From: Zobellella iuensis
Lineage (GTDB): Bacteria > Pseudomonadota > Gammaproteobacteria > Enterobacterales > Aeromonadaceae
Length of the DNA: 64,000 nt
Assembly (NCBI RefSeq): GCF_016746085.1
Contig: NZ_JAERTZ010000032.1
Location: forward strand, 105,249 to 169,248
Direction: 5' to 3'
In this document: piece after piece, positions 38,163 to 46,796 of the stretch
Layout of the letters: the number at the start of each line of letters is the position of its first letter
How positions within the stretch are numbered: position 1 is the stretch's first letter
Notes under the pieces: generated by a model
Seen by the model: the letters and a program-made list of their open reading frames with translations, nothing else
Told to the model about the DNA's origin: nothing
The model's database searches: none
Translations under genes and position numbers: made by a program

Positions 38163-38232
38163 GCCGGCGGGGCCTGGGCCCCGCCGCCGGCGAGAGAGGA
38201 GTTCCCTGGCGGGGATAAAATCCCCGCCAGGG
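38163..38232 (+). promoter_or_regulatory. Tandem GC-rich hairpins between tctC- and tctB-like genes
   Basis: The first hairpin (38163-38191) is GCCGGCGGGGCC with a GC-rich partner, and the second (38204-38232) is a perfect 13-bp stem CCCTGGCGGGGAT / ATCCCCGCCAGGG with an AAA loop. No T-run follows. These could stabilise the binding-protein mRNA or limit read-through into the membrane genes. Confidence 0.6.
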
Positions 38233-38261
38233 GATGGCGAAACAAGGAGGAGGGTTTTGCC

Positions 38262-38711
38262 ATGTTGAAGCGAGACATCAAAGGCATTCTCGGGGGGGCC
38301 GGCCTTGCCGTCGTCGGCCTTTTCGCCGCCTGGTACGGCCAGGTGAATTATGAGTTCGGCGGCGTTCACAACATGGGGCCCGGCTTCCTGCCGGTGATCC
38401 TGGGCGGCGTGCTGGCGCTGCTGGGCGCCCTTATCGCCATACCGGCCTGGTTCCGTGCCGGCGCGCCGGTGAGCACCGAGTGGGGCAGCGCCGGTTTCGT
38501 CATCCTCAGCATAGCGGTGTTCGGCGGCCTGCTGGCCCTGGCCGGCCTGGTGGTGGCCACCCTGGTCGCGGTGCTGCTGGCCCTGGTGCCCGACCGCAAG
38601 CTGGGCTGGGGCACCAAGTGCAAGGTAGCGCTGGGGATCGCCCTTATTACCTATTCGATCTTCTCCCTGGGGCTGGGCATGGCGATCAAGACCTGGCCCT
38701 GGAGCGGCTGA
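38262..38711 (+). CDS. TTT transporter small membrane subunit (TctB family)
   Basis: 149-residue membrane protein with about four hydrophobic segments. The start MLKRDIKGILGGAGLAVVGL and NMGPGFLPVILGGVLALLG are typical of TctB. AAGGAGGAGGG precedes the ATG. It works with the TctA-type subunit at 38797-40317. Confidence 0.9.
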   Translation: MLKRDIKGILGGAGLAVVGLFAAWYGQVNYEFGGVHNMGPGFLPVILGGVLALLGALIAIPAWFRAGAPVSTEWGSAGFVILSIAVFGGLLALAGLVVATLVAVLLALVPDRKLGWGTKCKVALGIALITYSIFSLGLGMAIKTWPWSG

Positions 38712-38796
38712 GCCCGCCCGTTGACCGTCGTGGCCGGCACCTGCCTGGGCAGCTGCGCCGGCCGGTTCGAAACCTGAGGATAAATCGGAACAGACA

Positions 38797-40317
38797 ATGG
38801 ATATCATTGACGGACTATGGCTGGGGCTGCAGGCCGCTATCCAGCCGACCATGCTGCTGTATTGCTTCATCGGCGTGTTTCTGGGCACCCTGGTCGGGGT
38901 CTTGCCCGGGGTGGGCGCCATGGCGGCGATCTCGCTGCTGCTGCCCATCACCTACTACATTCCTTCCACCGCCGCCATCGCCATGCTGGCCGGGGTGTTC
39001 TACGGCTCCCAGTACGGTGGCTCCATCGCCTCCATACTGCTCAACCTGCCGGGCACCCCCTCGTCGGCGGTGACCAGCCTGGACGGCTACCCCCTGGCGA
39101 AACAGGGCAAGGCGGGAGTGGCGCTCTTTACCGCCATGACCGGCTCCTTCGTGGGCTCCATGCTGGGCCTGCTGCTGCTGATCGGCTTCGGCTCCGCCCT
39201 GTCCCGGGCCGGGCTGGCCTTCGGCCCGGCGGAGTACTTTGCGCTGATGCTGCTGGGGCTGATCGCCGCCTCGGCGGTGGGCTCCGGCTCGCCGGCCAAG
39301 AGCCTGGCCATGGTGGTGCTGGGGCTGTTGCTGGGGGTGGTGGGCACCGACGTGAACACCGGCCTGCCGCGCTTCACCTTCGGGGTGCCGGAGCTGATGG
39401 ACGGCATCAACCTGGTGGCCCTGGCCATGGGGCTGTTCGGTATCTCCGAGGTGATCACCAGCATCAGGGCGGGGGGCGCGGGCAGCGTCAACGCCCGCTT
39501 CAGCCTGCGTTCCATGCTGCCCGGGCGGGACGAGGCCCGGCGTTCGGTGTGCCCCATGCTGCGCGGCACCGCCATCGGCAGCTTCTTCGGCGCCATGCCG
39601 GGCACCGGGGCGGCCATCGCCTCCTTTATTTCCTACGCGGTGGAGAAGAAGGTGTCCCGGGAGCCGGAGCGTTTCGGCCAGGGAGCGGTGGAAGGCGTGG
39701 CCGGGCCCGAGGCGGCCAACAACGCCGGCGCCATGACCGCCTTTATTCCCACCCTGACCCTGGGCATTCCCGGCGACGTGGTGATGGCGCTGATGCTGGG
39801 CGCCATGATGATCCACGGCATCCAGCCCGGGCCGCTGATGGTGTCGGAAAACCCGGCCATGTTCTGGGGGCTGATCGTCAGCTTCGGCATCGGCAACCTG
39901 ATGCTGCTGGTGCTGAACCTGCCGCTGATCGGCATCTGGGTGTCGCTGGTCAGGATCCCCTTCAGCATGCTCTACCCGGCGATACTGGTGTTTATCTGCC
40001 TCGGGGTCTACAGCGTCAACAACAATGTGTTCGACATCTATGTGGTGGCCCTGGTGGGGGCGGCCGGCTACCTGCTGGCCAAGCTGGGCTTCAACCCGGC
40101 GCCGCTGCTGCTTGGCTTCGTGCTGGGGCCCATGCTGGAGGAAAACCTGCGCCGGGCCCTGCTGTTGTCCCGCGGCGATCCCATGACCTTCGTCGAGCGG
40201 CCGCTGAGCGCCGGGCTCTTGTTACTCTGCGTCGCCCTGCTGTCCTGGGCGGCCTGGGGCGCGCTGCGCAGGCTTATCCGCGAGCCCAAGCCCCTGGCCG
40301 ACCCCCAGGTTTCCTAA
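38797..40317 (+). CDS. TTT transporter large membrane subunit (TctA family)
   Basis: 506 residues with about 12 membrane segments. Hallmarks are GTLVGVLPGVGAMAAISLLL, YGGSIASILLNLPGTPSSAV, DGYPLAKQGKAG and GTAIGSFFGAMPGTGAAIASF. It is the solute channel, likely driven by the ion gradient. It lies third in the operon with the binding-protein and small-subunit genes. Confidence 0.95.
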   Translation: MDIIDGLWLGLQAAIQPTMLLYCFIGVFLGTLVGVLPGVGAMAAISLLLPITYYIPSTAAIAMLAGVFYGSQYGGSIASILLNLPGTPSSAVTSLDGYPLAKQGKAGVALFTAMTGSFVGSMLGLLLLIGFGSALSRAGLAFGPAEYFALMLLGLIAASAVGSGSPAKSLAMVVLGLLLGVVGTDVNTGLPRFTFGVPELMDGINLVALAMGLFGISEVITSIRAGGAGSVNARFSLRSMLPGRDEARRSVCPMLRGTAIGSFFGAMPGTGAAIASFISYAVEKKVSREPERFGQGAVEGVAGPEAANNAGAMTAFIPTLTLGIPGDVVMALMLGAMMIHGIQPGPLMVSENPAMFWGLIVSFGIGNLMLLVLNLPLIGIWVSLVRIPFSMLYPAILVFICLGVYSVNNNVFDIYVVALVGAAGYLLAKLGFNPAPLLLGFVLGPMLEENLRRALLLSRGDPMTFVERPLSAGLLLLCVALLSWAAWGALRRLIREPKPLADPQVS

Positions 40318-40361
40318 CCCCAAGCATCCCTATCCAGCCCCGGGCCCCGCCGGCCCGGGCG

Positions 40362-40400
40362 GGCGGCCTTTGTCCCTGCACAGGGCGCCGCCGGTTTTTT
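40362..40400 (+). terminator. Attenuator-like terminator between tctA-like and Tsx-like genes
   Basis: GGCGGC (40362-40367) pairs with GCCGCC (40387-40392), with GGTTTTTT after it. An inner CCCTG/CAGGG stem strengthens it. Another small hairpin (CCGGCC / GGCCGG, 40411-40427) precedes the ribosome site. The downstream gene may be read only in part from the operon promoter. Confidence 0.6.
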
Positions 40401-40449
40401 CAGGAGTATTCCGGCCATCCGGGCCGGTATTTAACGGAGTAAGTAACAG

Positions 40450-41286
40450 ATGAAATTGCACAAACTGGCCAGCGCCGTCACCACCGTTCTCGCCCTGTCC
40501 GCCCCGCTGCAGGCGGCCACCTGGTCCGATACCTTTATCGGCTACCGCTACGGCTCGGATTTTACCGAGCCGAACAACCCCGAGAAGGTGAGCAAGAACA
40601 TAGTGCAGCTGACCCACGTCAGCGGCTATGCCCTGGGCCAGAACTACTTCAACCTGGACGCGCTCAAGTCCGGCAGCGAGGATCCGGCCAGCGGTAGCAG
40701 CGACGGCGCCACCGAGTTCTACCTGGCCTATCGTCACCAGCTGCACCTGGGCAAGCTGTTCGACACCGATCTCGGCTTCGGCCCGGTGAAGGAGGTGGCG
40801 TTGACCGCCGGCTTCGATCTCAACACCAAGAACTCCGCCTTTGCACCGCGCAAGCGCTTCCTGGCGGTGGGGCCGACCCTGAAGTTCGACGTGCCCGGTT
40901 TTCTCGACCTGAGCCTGTTCTATGCCTACGAGAGCAACCACTGCGGCCTGGCGTTCTGCACCCACAAGGATCTGAGCTTCGATCCCTACTACCAGATCAA
41001 TCTGGCCTGGGGCCTGCCGTTCGAGGCCGCCGGCCTGCCGCTGAAGTTCCAGGGCTTCACCAATTACAACGGCGCCAAGGGCAAGGATTACTTCAACAAC
41101 GAGACCAAGCCCGAGCACCTGCTGCGCACCTCGCTGATGCTGGATGTAGGCCAGCTGGCCTTCAACAAGAAGAACACCTTCTGGGTCGGGGTGGGTTACG
41201 AGTACTGGCGCAACAAGTACGGCAACCACGGTAAGCCGGGGGTCGACACCGACGCCCCCACCCTGAACATGGAATGGCATTTCTGA
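40450..41286 (+). CDS. Tsx-like outer-membrane channel protein
   Basis: 278 residues with a Sec signal peptide (MKLHKLASAVTTVLALSAPL, cleavage near QAATW). The mature start WSDTFIGYRYGSDFTEPNNP and the ending NMEWHF (terminal Phe, typical of beta-barrels) fit the Tsx/OmpK nucleoside-channel family. It follows the TTT genes after an attenuator-like hairpin, so it probably gives the same solute a path across the outer membrane. Nucleoside transport is not required by this family assignment, as relatives serve other ligands. Confidence 0.85.
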   Translation: MKLHKLASAVTTVLALSAPLQAATWSDTFIGYRYGSDFTEPNNPEKVSKNIVQLTHVSGYALGQNYFNLDALKSGSEDPASGSSDGATEFYLAYRHQLHLGKLFDTDLGFGPVKEVALTAGFDLNTKNSAFAPRKRFLAVGPTLKFDVPGFLDLSLFYAYESNHCGLAFCTHKDLSFDPYYQINLAWGLPFEAAGLPLKFQGFTNYNGAKGKDYFNNETKPEHLLRTSLMLDVGQLAFNKKNTFWVGVGYEYWRNKYGNHGKPGVDTDAPTLNMEWHF

Positions 41287-41450
41287 GCCGGCTGACTTTG
41301 CCGGGGTACACCCCGGCACTGTCATGAAATCCTGACAACGGCCGTCATGAAAGCGTGACGGCCGGGGTGCGGCGGCAGGGGGCGGCCCTCTTGGCGGCCG
41401 CCTGCATCGGCCTTAGGATCTCGCCCCCTTGTGTTGCAGCCGTCGCCGCC

Positions 41451-42050
41451 ATGAACAGCCGTCATCCCTTATCCGAAGATATTATCGCCCTCCTGTCCGG
41501 TACCCTGCTGGTGGCCCTGGGGGTGTTCCTGCTCAAGCAGGCCGGCCTGCTTACCGGCGGCACCGCCGGCATCGCCCTGCTGCTCGCCCATTTCAGCGGC
41601 ACCGGCTTCGGGGTCTGGTTCTTCCTGATCAATTTACCCTTCTATGCCCTGGCCTGGCTGCGGATGGGGCCGGTCTTTACCTTCAAGACCTTTGTCAGCG
41701 TGTCGCTGGTGTCCCTGTTCAGCGAGCAACTGCCCCGCTTGCTGGCGGTGGCCTCGGTGTCGCCGCCCTTCGCCGCCCTGATGGGCGGCCTGCTGATCGG
41801 GGTGGGCATGCTGATCCTGTTCCGCCACCAGGCCAGCCTGGGCGGCATCGGCATACTGGCGCTCTACCTGCAGGGCCGCTTCGGCATCAGTGCCGGCAAG
41901 CTGCAGATGGCGGTGGATTCCCTCATCGTGCTGGTGTCCTTCACCGTGGTGCCGCCCTGGCTGTTGCTGCTGTCGGTGCTGGGGGCCGTGCTGCTCAACC
42001 AGGTGCTGGCCTTCAACCACAAGCCCGGGCGCTACAGCGCCCCGGCCTGA
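41451..42050 (+). CDS. YitT-family membrane protein
   Basis: 199-residue membrane protein with about five segments. Typical YitT/DUF161 features are GVFLLKQAGLLTGGTAGIAL near the N-terminus, FLINLPFYALAW, FVSVSLVSLFSE and FRHQASLGGIGILALYLQGR. The ATG at 41451 has no strong ribosome site, so the start is likely but not certain. The family function is unsettled, and the neighbours give no clue. Confidence 0.85.
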   Translation: MNSRHPLSEDIIALLSGTLLVALGVFLLKQAGLLTGGTAGIALLLAHFSGTGFGVWFFLINLPFYALAWLRMGPVFTFKTFVSVSLVSLFSEQLPRLLAVASVSPPFAALMGGLLIGVGMLILFRHQASLGGIGILALYLQGRFGISAGKLQMAVDSLIVLVSFTVVPPWLLLLSVLGAVLLNQVLAFNHKPGRYSAPA

Positions 42051-42107
42051 AGGCTGGTCAGAAGGCCCGCCGCTATACTTGTAGTGACCGGCGGGGAGGG
42101 AAACATC

Positions 42108-42356
42108 ATGACCACAAGCGAATTGCGCGAGCTGTATCAGGCGGGGAAACTGCGCTCGGCCCGGGTGTGCCACGACACCCTGAGCATGGGCTGGCTGGTG
42201 ACCTTTTACGATGACGAGGGCAACCTCTATGAGCTGACCGATACCCTGGGCTGCCGGGTCAGTTACGAGAGCCCCCGGGCGGCGGAAGACAAGGTGCACC
42301 AGGTGGCGGATTGCCCGACCCGGGTCGACAGCCTGTACCGTTTCTTCGAAATCTGA
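42108..42356 (+). CDS. Small conserved-looking soluble protein, unknown
   Basis: 82 residues. GGGAGGG lies six bases before the ATG. The sequence is rich in beta-forming residues with a regular middle (MGWLVTFYDDEGNLYELTDT) and two cysteine-containing segments (RVCHDTLS, VADCPTRVD). No family comes to mind. It ends two bases before the convergent hmuV stop, which suggests a real, compact gene. Confidence 0.7.
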   Translation: MTTSELRELYQAGKLRSARVCHDTLSMGWLVTFYDDEGNLYELTDTLGCRVSYESPRAAEDKVHQVADCPTRVDSLYRFFEI

Positions 42357-42357
42357 C

Positions 42358-43125
42358 TCACACCAGCACCCGGTGGCCCTGGGGGCTTTGCAGCCATTGT
42401 GCCCGGTAGCCGAAATGGTGTTCCACGTTGTCCGGGGTGAGCACCCGCTCGGCTCCGCCCTCGCAGCTGATGCGGCCTTCCCGCATCAGTACCAGGTGGT
42501 CGCCATAGCGGGCGGCCAGGTTCAGATCATGCACTATCACCAGCACGGCGCAGCCTTCGGCGGCCAGGCGGCGGCCCTCCTGCAGCAGCAGGTGCTGCTG
42601 GCCCAGATCCAGGGCCGAGGTGGGCTCGTCCAGCAGCAGCAGTTTGGGTATGTCTTCCCCCTGCAACTGGGCCAGCACCCGGGCGAAATGCACCCGTTGC
42701 CGCTCGCCGCCGGACAACCGGGGGTAGGGGGCATCCCGCAGGTGCCAGACCCGGGCCCGGTCCATGGCCGCCTCCACTATGTGGTCGTTCTGCTGTTGCC
42801 GGCTGTCGTGGGGGATGCGGCCCATGGCCACCACCTCCCGCGCCAGGAAGGGAAACTGTAGGCCCGATTGCTGGGGCAGCACCGCCAGGCGGCGGGCCAG
42901 CTCCCGGCGCGGCCAGAGCGGGCGCGGGCGACCGAACAGTTCGATGCCGCCGTCCGCCGCCAGGTCGCCGGCGATGCACTTGAACAGGGTGCTCTTGCCG
43001 GCGCCGTTGGGGCCCAGCAGCACCGTCACCCGGCCCGGGTGCAGCCGGAGGTGAATGTCGGTCAGCAACGGCTTGCCCTGCAATCGCAGGGAGAGATGAC
43101 GCAGTTCGAGTACCGTGGGTTTCAT
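42358..43125 (-). CDS. hmuV: Haemin ABC transporter ATPase
   Basis: 255 residues. Walker A LLGPNGAGKST, signature RLSGGERQRVHFARVLAQL, Walker B LLLDEPTSALDLGQQ and the H-loop VIVHDLNLAARYGD are visible, in the FepC/HmuV pattern. The start overlaps the end of hmuU by four bases. It energises haem uptake from the periplasm with HmuU and HmuT. Confidence 0.94.
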   Translation of the reverse strand: MKPTVLELRHLSLRLQGKPLLTDIHLRLHPGRVTVLLGPNGAGKSTLFKCIAGDLAADGGIELFGRPRPLWPRRELARRLAVLPQQSGLQFPFLAREVVAMGRIPHDSRQQQNDHIVEAAMDRARVWHLRDAPYPRLSGGERQRVHFARVLAQLQGEDIPKLLLLDEPTSALDLGQQHLLLQEGRRLAAEGCAVLVIVHDLNLAARYGDHLVLMREGRISCEGGAERVLTPDNVEHHFGYRAQWLQSPQGHRVLV

Positions 43126-44138
43126 GCCAGTCCTATGCCCCTTTTCTGTTTGAGCAGCAGCCAGAGGAAGAAGGGCGCGCCCAGCAGGGCGGTGACGATG
43201 CCCACCGGCATCTCCGCGGGCGCCGCCAGGGTGCGGGCCAGCATGTCGGCCAGCAGCAGCAGCCAGGCGCCGGTGAGGGCGGAAAGGGGCAGCAGCCCCC
43301 GGTGATCGGGCCCGGTCAATAGCCGCACCAGGTGGGGGACCACCAGGCCGACGAAGCCGATGATGCCCACCGCCGCCACGCAGACCCCCACCGCCAGGGC
43401 CGACAGCAGCACCAGCCGGCGCTTGAGCCGTTGCACATCGATGCCGAGATGGCCCGCTTCCGCCTCGCCCAGGGCCAGGGCGTTGAGGGCCGTGGCCTGG
43501 CGGCTCAGCAGCATCGTCAGGCCCAGGGCGGTGAGGCAGACCAGCACCAGTTGCGGCAGGCTGCCCTGGGCCAGGGAGCCCATCTGCCAGAGGCTGAGAT
43601 CCCGCAGGGTCTGATCGTCGGCCAGGTAGTTGAGCAGGCCGAGCACACCGCCGGCCAGGGCGGCGATGGCCACCCCGGCGAGCAGCAGCACGCTGACCGA
43701 GGTGCCCTGGGGCGTACGGGCCAGGCGGTAGACCGCCAGGGTGGTGAGCAGGCCGCCGCCGAAGGCCATCAGGGAGGTGAGTCCGGTGCCCAGCCAGGCC
43801 GGCAGCCCGGCGGCGACCGGGGCCAGCAGCACCATGGACAGGGCCGCCCCCAGGGCGGCGCCGCTGGACACGCCGATAATGCCCGGATCGGCCAGGGGAT
43901 TGCGGAACAGGCCCTGCAGCACGGCGCCACACAGGGCCAGAATGGCGCCTACCGCCAGGCAGAGCAGGGTGCGGGGCAGGCGGATATGCAGCAGTACCAG
44001 GCTTTCGGTGGCGTCGAGCCGGGACGGGCTCAGCAACTTGCCCCACTCCAGCGCCATGGGACCCGTGGCCAATGACACCAGGCCGGTGGCCAGCAGCAGG
44101 GCCAGCAGCAGTGGTAACAGGGTGGGGTGGCGACTCAT
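43122..44138 (-). CDS. hmuU: Haemin ABC transporter permease
   Basis: 338-residue FecCD-type permease with about ten segments. LRLPRTLLCLAVGAILALCG, LADPGIIGVSSGAALGAAL and IGFVGLVVPHLVRLLTGPDHR are family signatures. The gene overlaps hmuV at one end and hmuT at the other by four bases each, so the whole arm is translationally coupled. Confidence 0.95.
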   Translation of the reverse strand: MSRHPTLLPLLLALLLATGLVSLATGPMALEWGKLLSPSRLDATESLVLLHIRLPRTLLCLAVGAILALCGAVLQGLFRNPLADPGIIGVSSGAALGAALSMVLLAPVAAGLPAWLGTGLTSLMAFGGGLLTTLAVYRLARTPQGTSVSVLLLAGVAIAALAGGVLGLLNYLADDQTLRDLSLWQMGSLAQGSLPQLVLVCLTALGLTMLLSRQATALNALALGEAEAGHLGIDVQRLKRRLVLLSALAVGVCVAAVGIIGFVGLVVPHLVRLLTGPDHRGLLPLSALTGAWLLLLADMLARTLAAPAEMPVGIVTALLGAPFFLWLLLKQKRGIGLA

Positions 44139-44959
44139 GGCCGGCGGAGCCAGTCCTGGTGCAGGCGCTCGGCTTCCGCCAGGGTGGACAGCCCCAGGCC
44201 GCCGATCAGCGCCTTGCCGTTGATCGGTACTATGGCGCCGGCGGCGGCGGCCGGGGTGCGGCGCAGCAGTGGGAACTGGCGCAACAGCTCGGACGGGTCG
44301 CCCTGCTGCTCAAGGTGGCGGCGGCTGACCAGGATGATGTCGGGTGCCATGGCCACCAGGGCTTCCATGGCTACCGGCTTGTAGCCTTCCATCGCGGCGG
44401 CGGGGTTGTCGCCCCCGGCCAGGCGGATCAGGCTGTCGGCCAGGGTGTGGTGGCCGGCCACCTGCACCGAGCGGCCGTCGCCCAGCAGCAGGAACACCAC
44501 CTTCTTGCCGACGGGACCGGCGGCCAGGGCCCGGGCCTGCTCGTCCACCCTCAACTGCAGGGCCGTGGCGGCCTCTCCCTTGCCCAGCAGCTCGCCCAGG
44601 CGATAAATATTGTGCTGCAACTGCTCGACGCTCAGGGCCTCGGGCAACTGCTCCACCTGCACGCCGGCCCGGCGCACCAGGGCGAGCGCCTGCTCCGGCC
44701 CCATTTCCTCGCTGCCGATCACCAGGCTCGGCTGCTGGGCCAGCATGCCCTCGGCGCTGAGCTGGCGATGGTAGCCGAGGCGGGGCAGGGGCAGCCCGGC
44801 CGGCAGCTCGCTGGTGCTGTCCACCGCCACCAGGTGGTCGCCCGCGTCCAGCGCCAGTACCAGCTCGGTCAGGCCGCTGCCGGCGCTGAGCAGGCGTGGC
44901 GAGTCGGCCCAGGCCGCCGCGGTCACCAGCAGCAGGGAGGTGAGCCAGAGGGGCTTCAT
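44135..44959 (-). CDS. hmuT: Haemin-binding periplasmic protein
   Basis: 274 residues with a signal peptide (MKPLWLTSLLLVTAAAWADS). It belongs to the helical-backbone metal-receptor class: RLLSAGSGLTELVLALDAGD at the start, LGYHRQLSAEGMLAQQPSLV, and a C-terminal TPAAAAGAIVPINGKALIGG. GGAGGGG precedes the ATG, which overlaps the exbD stop. It passes haem from the receptor to HmuUV. Confidence 0.92.
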   Translation of the reverse strand: MKPLWLTSLLLVTAAAWADSPRLLSAGSGLTELVLALDAGDHLVAVDSTSELPAGLPLPRLGYHRQLSAEGMLAQQPSLVIGSEEMGPEQALALVRRAGVQVEQLPEALSVEQLQHNIYRLGELLGKGEAATALQLRVDEQARALAAGPVGKKVVFLLLGDGRSVQVAGHHTLADSLIRLAGGDNPAAAMEGYKPVAMEALVAMAPDIILVSRRHLEQQGDPSELLRQFPLLRRTPAAAAGAIVPINGKALIGGLGLSTLAEAERLHQDWLRRP

Positions 44960-45381
44960 TGCCCCTCCTCCATCAGGATCTGGGTGGCCTGGATCTCGTG
45001 CTCCTGCAGGAAGGCGAGCAGCTTCATCATGCTGTCCACCGTCACCTCCCGGTCGGAAGCCAGCACCAGCTCGGCTTCCTTGAGCGCGGGCAGGCGTTCG
45101 AGTAGCACCGGCTTGAAGCTTTCCCAGTCGGGGTAGCTTTCCCCCTGCAGGGCCCAGGCGGGATCCCCCGCCAGCAGGTTGATGGTCATGGCCTTGTTGT
45201 CCTGCACGCTGCTCAGGGCGTCGCTGTCGGTCTTGGGCAAGTCCACCTCCAGCGACATCAGCGGGATATTGGCGGTGAGCATCAAAAACACCAGCACGAT
45301 AAAGATGATGTCGAGCAGGGGGGTGATGTCGGGGGTGAGCGCCCGCCAGCCGGACTGGGCGGGCTCGGGGCGGCCTATCAT
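44956..45381 (-). CDS. exbD: ExbD-type energy-transducing protein
   Basis: 141 residues with one N-terminal membrane helix: DITPLLDIIFIVLVFLMLTA, in which the first aspartates include the proton-path residue of ExbD/TolR. The rest is periplasmic. The ATG at 45381 overlaps the exbB stop. With ExbB and TonB it couples the proton gradient to the haem receptor. Confidence 0.92.
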   Translation of the reverse strand: MIGRPEPAQSGWRALTPDITPLLDIIFIVLVFLMLTANIPLMSLEVDLPKTDSDALSSVQDNKAMTINLLAGDPAWALQGESYPDWESFKPVLLERLPALKEAELVLASDREVTVDSMMKLLAFLQEHEIQATQILMEEGQ

Positions 45382-45998
45382 GCCTTGCCTCCCAGCTCCA
45401 CGCCTTCCAGGTAGAGGTTGCACTGGTTCAGCTCATGGGTGAGCTTGTCGAGCAGGCGATCGGCCCAGAGCCCGAACAACTGGGCGCCGGCGATGGCCGG
45501 CAGGGCGATCAGCAGGCCGGCGGCGGTGGTGCTCATGGCCAGCCCCAGGCCGTCCGCCAGCAGCGACGGCGTCACCGGATCCTGGCTCTGGCTGATGCTC
45601 TTGAACATTTCGATAAGCCCCAGCACGGTACCGAGCAGACCCAGCAGCGGGCTGATCACGCCCACCAGGGTCAGCACCCGCAAACCGGCATGCAGCCGGC
45701 GGCGCTGTTGCTGCAGCCAGACCGAAGCCAGATCCTCGCGGGTGGACTTGTCGCATTCCCGGTGCCGGACCAGCAGGGAGCAGCCCTGCAGGATCAGCGA
45801 CTTGGGGGTTGCCATTTCGGTATCCGGGTAGGCATTGCCATGCAGACGCAGGTGTCGTTTTTCCTGCTCGCCGCGCAGGCTGGTCCACAGCAAAGACAGG
45901 GCTCGCTCCAGCCAGAGCGCCAGGGTGATCACCGAGCAGAGGATCAGGGGCCAGCTCATCAGGCCCAGTTGTTGATGCAGTTGGTTCAGAAACGACAT
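45378..45998 (-). CDS. exbB: ExbB-type MotA/TolQ/ExbB proton channel
   Basis: 206 residues with about three membrane segments. LGLMSWPLILCSVITLALWL at the N-terminus and the conserved GVISPLLGLLGTVLGLIEMF block, then LGLAMSTTAAGLLIALPAIA, define the family. It partners ExbD and TonB. The position between tonB and exbD matches haem-locus tonB clusters of Vibrio and relatives. Confidence 0.94.
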   Translation of the reverse strand: MSFLNQLHQQLGLMSWPLILCSVITLALWLERALSLLWTSLRGEQEKRHLRLHGNAYPDTEMATPKSLILQGCSLLVRHRECDKSTREDLASVWLQQQRRRLHAGLRVLTLVGVISPLLGLLGTVLGLIEMFKSISQSQDPVTPSLLADGLGLAMSTTAAGLLIALPAIAGAQLFGLWADRLLDKLTHELNQCNLYLEGVELGGKA

Positions 45999-46001
45999 GA
46001 T

Positions 46002-46700
46002 TTAATCCAATTTGAAACGAACGGGAATTTGTACACGGTGGGCCATGGCACGGCCGTTTTCCACATGAGCGGAGAAACGCCACTTGGCGATGCCCTTCAG
46101 TGCCGTTTGGTCGAGCACATTGACGCCGGACGATCTGGCCAGCCGCCGCTTGATCTGCTGGCCCTCTTCATCCAGCCAGACTTCCACCACCACTGTGCCT
46201 TCCAGCCCCCGGCGGCGGGCCTGGGACGGATAGGAAATGGGGGATGGCCGGGTCTTGAAACTGGGGGTTTCAATCCGTTTGGGGGCGCTGTTTTGGGCCA
46301 CCTGGGGTTGCGGCTTGGGGTCGACCTTGGCCGGTGGCTCGGGCATGGGTGCCGGCTGCGGTTTGGGCACCGGCTCGGGCTTGGGCATCGGCTTGGGCAC
46401 CGGTTTGGGCTCGGGCTTGGGTACCGGCTTGGGCTCGGGTTTGGGCTCGGGCTTGGGCTCGGGTTTGGGTACCGGTTTGGGCTCGGGTTTGGGTTCGGGC
46501 TTGGGCTCCGGCAGGGGTTCCGGTGGCGGCGGTGTCGGTTCGGGCTGGGCCAGGGTGGGCAGCATCTGTACGCTGATCGGGCCCGGGTTGCTGTCGGGCG
46601 CCAGGGCGATTTCCAGCTCCTGGCGCTCCATGGCCTGCACCAGCAGCCCATGCAGAATAACGGAAGCCAGCGCAAACAGGGCGTAGCGACGAAAACTCAA
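46002..46700 (-). CDS. tonB: TonB energy-transducing protein
   Basis: An inner-membrane anchored periplasmic protein of about 232 residues. One membrane segment (RRYALFALASVILHGLLVQA) is followed by a long Pro-Lys/Glu-Pro repeat of EPKP and VPKP units that spans the periplasm, then the TonB C-terminal domain with YPSQARRRGLEGTVVVEVWL. The TTG at 46700 is chosen because GGGGA lies about six bases in front. An ATG at 46754 would add 18 residues but has no ribosome site and overlaps a likely -10 element. The TTG start remains a choice to be tested. Confidence 0.88.
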   Translation of the reverse strand: MSFRRYALFALASVILHGLLVQAMERQELEIALAPDSNPGPISVQMLPTLAQPEPTPPPPEPLPEPKPEPKPEPKPVPKPEPKPEPKPEPKPVPKPEPKPVPKPMPKPEPVPKPQPAPMPEPPAKVDPKPQPQVAQNSAPKRIETPSFKTRPSPISYPSQARRRGLEGTVVVEVWLDEEGQQIKRRLARSSGVNVLDQTALKGIAKWRFSAHVENGRAMAHRVQIPVRFKLD

Positions 46701-46777
46701 GGTAAATCCCCGGATCAAGATGGTGGTGACATTCTGGGGCAATAGAATACGCATTTTTAAAACGATGTCTATTGCTA

Positions 46778-46796
46778 TGATGAATGATAATGAGAA
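46778..46796. promoter_or_regulatory. Candidate Fur box between the two haem arms
   Basis: The stretch ATGATGAATGATAATGAGA contains AATGATAAT, the core of the Fur consensus, but its right half is weak. It lies between tonB and the receptor gene, so one site could control both arms. Iron repression of such loci by Fur is well known. Confidence 0.55.

Noticed and set aside
46330..46520. Short tandem repeats that could suggest a CRISPR or minisatellite
   Set aside because: They encode the Pro-Glu/Lys-Pro linker of TonB in frame; there are no spacers.
46002..46754. ATG at 46754 as the tonB start
   Set aside because: No ribosome site, and the codons overlap a likely -10 element; TTG at 46700 is preferred, though not proven.
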